Assembly (NCBI RefSeq): GCF_018918285.1
Contig: NZ_JAHLQF010000005.1
Location: 92,700-156,699, forward strand
Direction of reading: 5' to 3'
Origin: Clostridium mobile
GTDB lineage: Bacteria > Bacillota > Clostridia > Clostridiales > Clostridiaceae
DNA length: 64,000 nucleotides
This document shows positions 56,141-64,000 of this stretch, one piece after another (positions within the stretch are counted from its first letter, which is position 1; each line of letters begins with the position of its first letter). The position numbers and the translations under genes were made by a program. The notes under the pieces were generated by a model. It saw only the letters and a program-made list of their open reading frames with translations, was not told the DNA's origin and made no database searches.

Positions 56141-56175
56141 ATATTCACAGCCCCTACTACTATTACTACTAAATT
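56141..56175. other. DnaA-trio-like unwinding element of oriC
   Basis: An ATATTCACA box-like sequence (56141-56149) is followed by a GCCCC segment and six triplets TAC TAC TAT TAC TAC TAA (56155-56172), then AT-rich DNA. This box / GC clamp / trio layout matches the basal unwinding system known in B. subtilis. Confidence 0.8.
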
Positions 56176-56243
56176 AATTCTTAATATCTTCTCTATACTA
56201 TACTAAAAATAACATGTGGATTATTTTTGAGGAGGTCCCATTT

Positions 56244-57347
56244 ATGAAATTTGTTTGTGAAAAAAATATATTGAGTGAAGCTATATCTATAGCTCAAAAA
56301 GCAGTTACAGGGAAATCAACAATGCAAATACTTCAAGGTATACTTATTAACGTAGAAAAGGATAGTATAAAATTTACTGGCTCTGATATAGATTTAAGTA
56401 TTGAAACTAAAACAAAAGCAGAAGTTTTTGAAGAGGGTTCCTTTGTTGTTGATTCTAAGATATTTGGAGAAATTATAAGAAAACTTCCAAATGATAAAAT
56501 AGAAATATATTCAAAAGAAAATAACACTATTGATATAATATGCCAAAAATCTAAATTTAATTTAATACATATGAATGCAACGGATTTTCCAGAGTTACCT
56601 AAAATCAATGAAAATATCATATTTTCTATTTCACAAAAAATATTAAAAAATATGATAAGAGCAGTGATATTTGCTACTGCACAAGAAGAAACTAGGCCAA
56701 TTTTAACTGGTGTTTTATTTGAAGTAAAAGATAAAAAACTAAATTTAGTTGCCTTAGATGGATATAGATTGGCACTAAAAACTGAATATATAGATAATGA
56801 AAATAATATTAGTGCAGTTATTCCTGGAAAAACTTTAAATGAAGTTTCAAAAATATTAGAAGAAAGTGATGAAGTTGTAAACATTACTTTTACACCTAAT
56901 CACATATTATTTAGCATTGGAGAGACAAAAATAATTTCAAGACTTTTAGAAGGAGAATTTATTAAATATAATTCAATAATTCCTGAAGAATATAATTTAA
57001 AAGTTATTGCTAAAAGATCTGATTTATTAAACTGTATAGAAAGAGCATCTCTAATGGCTAAAGACGGAAATACAAGTTTGATTAAATTTAACATAGAAGA
57101 TGATACTATGGTGATAACTTCGAATTCTCAATTGGGAATGGTTAGAGAAGAGTTTGGCATAATATTGCAAGGGCAGTCATTGCAAATTGCATTTAACTCA
57201 AAATATCTTATAGATGTATTGAAAATAATGGATGAAAATGAAATAGTTATGGAGTTATCTAGCAGTATCACTCCATGCATAATAAAAAATAAAGATATAG
57301 ATAATTGTACTTATTTAATTTTACCTGTTAGATTATTAAACAATTAA
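56244..57347 (+). CDS. dnaN: DNA polymerase III beta subunit (sliding clamp)
   Basis: The 367-residue clamp holds polymerase on DNA. It has three repeated clamp domains ('MKFVCEKNILSEAISIAQKAV', 'ILKNMIRAVIFATAQEETRPILTGVLFEV', 'LLNCIERASLMAKDG') and ends 'YLILPVRLLNN'. The ATG at 56244 has GAGGAGG upstream; the frame extends to 56214 but that part covers a DnaA-like box. Confidence 0.97.
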   Translation: MKFVCEKNILSEAISIAQKAVTGKSTMQILQGILINVEKDSIKFTGSDIDLSIETKTKAEVFEEGSFVVDSKIFGEIIRKLPNDKIEIYSKENNTIDIICQKSKFNLIHMNATDFPELPKINENIIFSISQKILKNMIRAVIFATAQEETRPILTGVLFEVKDKKLNLVALDGYRLALKTEYIDNENNISAVIPGKTLNEVSKILEESDEVVNITFTPNHILFSIGETKIISRLLEGEFIKYNSIIPEEYNLKVIAKRSDLLNCIERASLMAKDGNTSLIKFNIEDDTMVITSNSQLGMVREEFGIILQGQSLQIAFNSKYLIDVLKIMDENEIVMELSSSITPCIIKNKDIDNCTYLILPVRLLNN

Positions 57348-57362
57348 GGAGAAATTGGTATT

Positions 57363-57569
57363 ATGAAAGAAGTAGAAATAACTACAGAGATAATAAAACT
57401 AGATTCTTTTCTAAAATGGTCAGGTATAGTTGTTAATGGATCTGACGCAAAGATAATAATTAGTGAAGGAATGGTTAAAGTAAATGGTGAGGTAGAAACC
57501 AGAAGAGGAAGAAAAATAACTAAAGGTGATAAAATAGAAATCGAAAATGAATGTTATATTGTAGTTTAG
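57363..57569 (+). CDS. yaaA: S4-domain RNA-binding protein YaaA
   Basis: The 68-residue S4-like protein ('ITTEIIKLDSFLKWSGIVVNGSDAKIIISEGMVKVNGEVETRRGRKI') sits between dnaN and recF as in many Firmicutes. The RlbA/YaaA group is linked to ribosome assembly but is not well defined. It follows dnaN by 15 bases. Confidence 0.93.
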   Translation: MKEVEITTEIIKLDSFLKWSGIVVNGSDAKIIISEGMVKVNGEVETRRGRKITKGDKIEIENECYIVV

Positions 57570-57575
57570 AGCCTA

Positions 57576-57627
57576 TTAGTGCACAATGTATATCTTAAAA
57601 TAATCTTCTATACATTGTGCATACTAA
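57576..57627. repeat. Long inverted repeat between yaaA and recF
   Basis: GCACAATGTATA (57581-57592) and TATACATTGTGC (57609-57620) are perfect inverted copies, extended by TTAGT/ACTAA with a 2-base bulge. There is no T-run, so it is not a typical terminator. It may be an RNA processing or protein site ahead of recF. Confidence 0.65.
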
Positions 57628-57676
57628 TTTGTGGAATATTTATATTATGATATAATAATTATTAAAAGGTGTTTTT

Positions 57677-58780
57677 ATGTATGTTAAATATTTGCAATTA
57701 ATCAATTTTAGAAATTATAAGGAATTATTTATTGAGCTAAGTAAAAATGTAAATGTATTTATTGGAGATAATGCTCAAGGTAAAACCAATATTCTTGAAA
57801 GTATTTATTATTCTAGTATAGGCAGATCTCATAGAACCAACAAAGATAAAGAAATGATCAATTGGAATGCACAAAATGCCTATATACAACTTTATGTAGC
57901 TAATCAAAGACTAGATAAAAAAATTGAAATTAAAATATTTAAAGAAGGCAAAAAAGGAATTAACGTAAATACAATAAAAATTAATAAAATAAATGATCTT
58001 TTTAAAATACTCAATGTAGTTATGTTTTCACCAGAAGATTTAAAAGTGGTAAAAGAATCTCCCTCTTATAGGAGAAAGTTTTTAGATATTGAATTATGTA
58101 AATTAAATGAAAAATATTATTATAATTTAGTTCAATATAATAAAGTATTAAACGAGAGAAATGCATTATTAAAGAAAAATGATGAGAATAATAAAAATAT
58201 TATAGATGTATATGATAAGCAATTATCAAAATATGGTAGTTATTTAATTAAGTCAAGAGAAAATTACGTAAATGAAATGAATTTTATTGGCAATAATATA
58301 CATAGGGATATAACATCTGCAAAAGAAAACATTAAATTTGAATATATCTCTACAATTTCTCTAAAGGGAAATATAGAAAATGATTTTTATAATGGTTTAG
58401 TGAAAAATAGAAAAAATGATTTTGAAAAAAAGATAACCTCAATAGGGCCGCATAGAGAGGACTTTAGTATAAAAATAAATGATATAGATGTTAGAAGCTT
58501 TGGATCGCAAGGACAGCAAAGGACATCTATTTTAACTATTAAATTTTCCTCACTCCAAATCATTAAAAATTTAACTGGTGAATATCCTGTATTGCTATTA
58601 GATGATGTTCTTTCAGAACTTGATTCTAAGAGGCAAAAATATATTTTAAAATCAATTAAGGATATTCAGACCATAATAACTTGTACGGGATTAGAACATA
58701 TAGAAAATTATATAGATGACAATGGAAAAATATTTAAAGTGGCTAATGGAAACTGTATTGAGTATAAAAGATATAAATAA
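57677..58780 (+). CDS. recF: DNA replication/repair protein RecF
   Basis: The 367-residue SMC-like ATPase helps load RecA at gaps. Walker A 'GDNAQGKTNILESIYYSSIGRSHR', the signature 'SFGSQGQQRTSILTIKF' and Walker B 'PVLLLDDVLSELD' are present. It stands between yaaA and remB. The ATG is preceded by AAAAGGTG. Confidence 0.97.
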   Translation: MYVKYLQLINFRNYKELFIELSKNVNVFIGDNAQGKTNILESIYYSSIGRSHRTNKDKEMINWNAQNAYIQLYVANQRLDKKIEIKIFKEGKKGINVNTIKINKINDLFKILNVVMFSPEDLKVVKESPSYRRKFLDIELCKLNEKYYYNLVQYNKVLNERNALLKKNDENNKNIIDVYDKQLSKYGSYLIKSRENYVNEMNFIGNNIHRDITSAKENIKFEYISTISLKGNIENDFYNGLVKNRKNDFEKKITSIGPHREDFSIKINDIDVRSFGSQGQQRTSILTIKFSSLQIIKNLTGEYPVLLLDDVLSELDSKRQKYILKSIKDIQTIITCTGLEHIENYIDDNGKIFKVANGNCIEYKRYK

Positions 58781-58798
58781 TAAAGAGGAGGAATTTTT

Positions 58799-60996
<2,198 letters not shown>

Positions 60997-61016
60997 GGTG
61001 GAAGGTGTGAAATTGG

Positions 61017-63500
61017 ATGTACAATGAAGGAAAAGTTTTGGAAATTGATATAAAGCAAGAGATGAAAAAATGCTACATTGACTATGCAATGAGTGTTATC
61101 GTTGGTCGTGCTCTTCCAGATGTTAGAGATGGCTTAAAACCAGTACATAGAAGAATACTTTATTCTATGTACGAACTAGGATTAGCACCAGAAAAATCTT
61201 ATAGAAAATGTGCTAGAATCGTAGGGGATGTTTTAGGTAAATATCATCCTCATGGAGATAGCTCAGTTTATGATGCTCTTGTTAGAATGGCACAGGATTT
61301 TTCAATTAGATACACTCTAGTGGATGGACACGGAAACTTTGGTTCTGTAGATGGAGATTCAGCAGCGGCTATGAGATATACAGAAGCTAAGATGAGTAAA
61401 ATTGCAGTAGAAATGTTAAGAGATATAAACAAAGAAACTGTTGATTTTGCTCCAAACTTTGATGGATCAGAAAAAGAACCAGTAGTAATACCATCAAGGT
61501 TTCCGAACCTATTAGTTAATGGTTCTTCAGGTATAGCTGTAGGTATGGCTACAAACATACCTCCACACAACTTAAATGAAGTTATAGATGGAATAAGCAT
61601 GATAATTGACAATTCTGAAGTTACTATTCATGAGCTTATGACTAGAATAAAGGGACCAGATTTTCCTACAGCAGGTACAATTATAGGTACTAGTGGCATA
61701 AGGGAAGCTTATGAAACAGGTAGAGGTAAAATAATTGTAAGAGCAAAGGCAGATATTGAAGAAGAAAAGAATAGACATAGAATTATAGTTACAGAACTAC
61801 CTTATCAAGTAAATAAAGCTAAACTTATTGAAAACATGGCTGAATTAGTAAAAGATAAAAAAATAGAGGGAATATCAGATATTAGGGATGAATCCGATAG
61901 AGAGGGAATGAGAATAGTTATAGAAATAAAAAGAGATTCAAATCCTAATGTTGTTTTAAATCAGTTATATAAGCATACAAAAATGCAAGATACTTTTGGA
62001 GTTATAATGTTATCTTTAGTAGATAATGAGCCACAGGTATTAAATTTAAAACAAATGCTTGTATATTATCTAGACTTCCAAAAAGAAATAATTAGAAGAA
62101 GAACTCAATTTGAATTAGATAAAGCATTAGCACGTGCACATATTTTAGAAGGTCTTAGAATTGCTCTTGATCATATTGATGAAGTTATAAATTTAATAAG
62201 ATCATCTAAAAATGCAGAAGAAGCAAGAAATGGCTTAATGAATAGATTTGGGTTAACGGAAAAACAAGCTCAAGCTATATTGGATATGAGACTTCAAAGA
62301 TTAACTGGGTTAGAAAGAGATAAAATTGAAGATGAGTATAATGAATTAGTTAAGACTATATCTCATCTAAAAGAAATATTAGCTAATGAGCAATTGGTAC
62401 TCGGTATAATAAAAGATGAGTTGAATGAAATAAAGAATAAATATGGCGATGAAAGAAGAACTTTAATAGAACAAAATATTGATGAAATAAACATTGAAGA
62501 TTTAATACAAGAAGAAGATGTAGTAATTACTTTAACTCATTCAGGTTATATTAAGAGAATATCTGCCGATGCATACTCATCCCAAAAAAGAGGGGGAAAG
62601 GGTATACAGGCAGCCACAACTAAGGAAGATGACTTTATAAAGAGAGTATTTATTACTTCAACCCACAGTGATTTATTATTCTTTACTAATACAGGAAGAG
62701 TATATACTATTAAGGCGTACCAAATACCTGATGCAGGAAGAACTGCTAAAGGTACTAATATAATTAACTTAATACCTTTAAATCCAGATGAAAACATAAA
62801 AGAAGTAATAGCAATGAGGGAGAAAATTGATAAGGGTTATTTAATGATAGCTACCAAAGGTGGAATTATTAAAAAGACGCCAATAAAAGAATTCTCTTCT
62901 ATTAGAAAAAATGGTTTAAACGCAATTACTTTAAGAGAAGATGATGAGTTATTGAAAGTTAAAGTAACAAGAGGAGACGCAGAAATATTAATAGTAACTC
63001 AAAATGGATACTCTATAAGATTTAGTGAAAAAGATATAAGACCTATGGGAAGAACTGCTACAGGAGTAAGAGCTATAAGCTTAAGAAATGGTGATATAGC
63101 AGTTAGTATGGATATACTTGTTGAAGATGAATATGTTTTAGTTGTAAGTAAGAATGGATTTGGAAAAAGAACTCCTGTTTCTGAATACACCCTACAAAAT
63201 AGAGGTGGAAAGGGTATGTTAACTTATAAAGTAACAGAAAAGACAGGAAAATTAGCATCTGCTAGGGTAGTAAAAGATGGTGATGAATTAATGCTTATAA
63301 ATAGCAGTAATACAGCTATAAGAATATGTGTATCAGATGTAAGTATAACTAGTAGAAGTGCTATGGGTGTAACGTTAATGAAAACTGATAAAGATGAAAA
63401 AATATTAGCTATAGCAAAAATAAGTGCTGAAGAAGATGATGATGATGAGAAAATTAATATAGAAGAAGAAGTAGTTAATACAGAAGAAGCAGAAGAATAA
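61017..63500 (+). CDS. gyrA: DNA gyrase subunit A
   Basis: GyrA cuts and rejoins DNA through Y121 ('[12 protein letters not shown]'). The quinolone-resistance region '[16 protein letters not shown]' keeps S82 and D86, the usual sensitive-type residues at E. coli 83 and 87. The C-terminal beta-pinwheel has repeats and the GyrA box ('QKRGGKG'). The tail is acidic ('[14 protein letters not shown]'). Length 827 is normal. The start ATG follows AAGGTGGAAGGTG. Confidence 0.98.
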   Translation: MYNEGKVLEIDIKQEMKKCYIDYAMSVIVGRALPDVRDGLKPVHRRILYSMYELGLAPEKSYRKCARIVGDVLGKYHPHGDSSVYDALVRMAQDFSIRYTLVDGHGNFGSVDGDSAAAMRYTEAKMSKIAVEMLRDINKETVDFAPNFDGSEKEPVVIPSRFPNLLVNGSSGIAVGMATNIPPHNLNEVIDGISMIIDNSEVTIHELMTRIKGPDFPTAGTIIGTSGIREAYETGRGKIIVRAKADIEEEKNRHRIIVTELPYQVNKAKLIENMAELVKDKKIEGISDIRDESDREGMRIVIEIKRDSNPNVVLNQLYKHTKMQDTFGVIMLSLVDNEPQVLNLKQMLVYYLDFQKEIIRRRTQFELDKALARAHILEGLRIALDHIDEVINLIRSSKNAEEARNGLMNRFGLTEKQAQAILDMRLQRLTGLERDKIEDEYNELVKTISHLKEILANEQLVLGIIKDELNEIKNKYGDERRTLIEQNIDEINIEDLIQEEDVVITLTHSGYIKRISADAYSSQKRGGKGIQAATTKEDDFIKRVFITSTHSDLLFFTNTGRVYTIKAYQIPDAGRTAKGTNIINLIPLNPDENIKEVIAMREKIDKGYLMIATKGGIIKKTPIKEFSSIRKNGLNAITLREDDELLKVKVTRGDAEILIVTQNGYSIRFSEKDIRPMGRTATGVRAISLRNGDIAVSMDILVEDEYVLVVSKNGFGKRTPVSEYTLQNRGGKGMLTYKVTEKTGKLASARVVKDGDELMLINSSNTAIRICVSDVSITSRSAMGVTLMKTDKDEKILAIAKISAEEDDDDEKINIEEEVVNTEEAEE

Positions 63501-63513
63501 TAAGAAGATAAAG

Positions 63514-63555
63514 GCTATCTAATGGGATTAAACTCATTAGATAGCTTCTATTTTT
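63514..63555 (+). terminator. Terminator after gyrA
   Basis: GCTATCTAATG (63514-63524) pairs with CATTAGATAGC (63535-63545), followed by TTCTATTTTTAT. Confidence 0.88.
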
Positions 63556-63698
63556 ATATAAAATTATATCAACTTTGTCTAGCGTATCACTATGAGAAAT
63601 ATTAAGAAAAAATAAGATTTAAGGATTATTAATAATATAATTTCAGATAATGCAATATAATTAATATGCGAGAGAGAATAAATTTGATAAAATAACTT

Positions 63699-63722
63699 TT
63701 GTCGCTGCGAGATGAGTGACAA
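63699..63722. other. Hairpin upstream of the rrn promoter
   Basis: TTGTCGCT and AGTGACAA form an 8-bp stem (one G-U in RNA) with an 8-base loop. It lies before the mapped P promoter, so it is transcribed only if a further upstream promoter exists. The remainder of 63556-63770 is AT-rich with no gene seen. Confidence 0.45.
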
Positions 63723-63771
63723 GCTAAGCAAACAAAATGATACTTAAATTTATAAAAAACGAAAAAAAATG

Positions 63772-63800
63772 TTGACAAAAATAAATTTAAGTGATAACAT
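63772..63800 (+). promoter_or_regulatory. rRNA operon promoter
   Basis: TTGACA (63772-63777) and TAACAT (63795-63800) are 17 bases apart, with A-rich DNA upstream, about 100 bases before the 16S gene. A boxA-like antitermination segment, TCTTTGAAAATTAAACAG, follows at about 63827-63844. Confidence 0.85.
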
Positions 63801-63903
63801 AAGGTAGTCGCGAATTTGCGGCAATGGTCTTTGAAAATTAAACAGAGGAATGAAACCAGTCGATTCTAAAGAGAATCAACGAATGAGCAAATGATTAAAC
63901 TTA

Positions 63904-64000
<97 letters not shown>

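Noticed and set aside
56333..56884. A 183-codon minus-strand frame inside dnaN
   Set aside because: dnaN is fully supported on the plus strand; the antisense frame has no ribosome site or recognisable domain.

Overview
This window is chromosomal DNA of a very AT-rich, endospore-forming Firmicute, best matched by Clostridium sensu stricto. The evidence is the gene order rpmH-oriC-dnaA-dnaN-yaaA-recF-remB-gyrB-gyrA-rrn, spore genes (yyaC, ytvI, lonC-type protease, SPOCS-like surface proteins), FabK/FabT-type fatty acid synthesis, and clostridial tRNA clusters. The window spans the replication origin. From about 29 kb to 54 kb nearly all genes lie on the minus strand, and from 54.6 kb on they lie on the plus strand, so transcription runs away from oriC on both arms.

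Layout. 0-5.4 kb: GNAT acetyltransferase, an asparagine T-box with asnS, an all-alpha dUTPase, a small YdcZ-like membrane protein, an intracellular S8 protease and ferritin. 5.4-16.2 kb: one minus-strand type II fatty acid operon (NMO/FabK-like, fabT, fabH, acpP, fabK, fabD, fabG, fabF, accB, fabZ, accC, fused accD-accA) behind a sigma-A promoter with two perfect FabT-type palindromes. 16.3-18.7 kb: amino-acid ABC binding protein and permease without an ATPase, and an M23 peptidase. 18.8-20.8 kb: DnaD-like and DnaI/DnaC-like replication proteins. 20.8-21.8 kb: eleven tRNA genes in a repeated Glu-Val-Asp-(Thr) array. 22-29 kb: ppsR, CoA-binding protein, two flavoprotein families, DUF1858, purA, pgsA-like, DUF3006 and an ACT-domain protein. 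29.2-33.4 kb: an L,D-transpeptidase divergent from two paralogous cysteine-bearing SPOCS-like proteins, one carrying 18 tandem 15-residue repeats. 33.4-42 kb: dnaB, lonC, rplI, gdpP, yybS, MazG-like, rpsR-ssb-rpsF and DUF951. 42-45 kb: ytvI, yyaC, ykuS, DUF4446. 45-54.1 kb: parB, parA, noc, rsmG, mnmG, mnmE, jag, yidC, yidD, rnpA, rpmH, with two perfect parS sites. 54.1-56.2 kb: bipartite oriC around dnaA. 56.2-63.5 kb: dnaN to gyrA. The first bases of a 16S rRNA gene close the window.

The genes form three working groups: chromosome replication and segregation (DnaA, DnaN, RecF, gyrase, DnaB, DnaD/DnaI-like, ParAB-parS, Noc), membrane lipid supply (ACC and FAS-II under FabT), and translation (tRNAs, ribosomal proteins, MnmE/MnmG, RsmG, RNase P). 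Less ordinary points are an AccD-AccA fusion, a perfect 28-bp palindrome of DnaA boxes at oriC, a DnaA-trio-like element, hairpins that bury the Shine-Dalgarno sequence of several genes (two with a TATAAT placed so that local transcripts would lose the 5' arm), a multi-hairpin non-coding element upstream of mnmE, and the repeat-bearing spore-surface candidate.

No CRISPR array, insertion sequence, prophage or defence system was recognised. All assignments come from reading the sequence; no database search was run.
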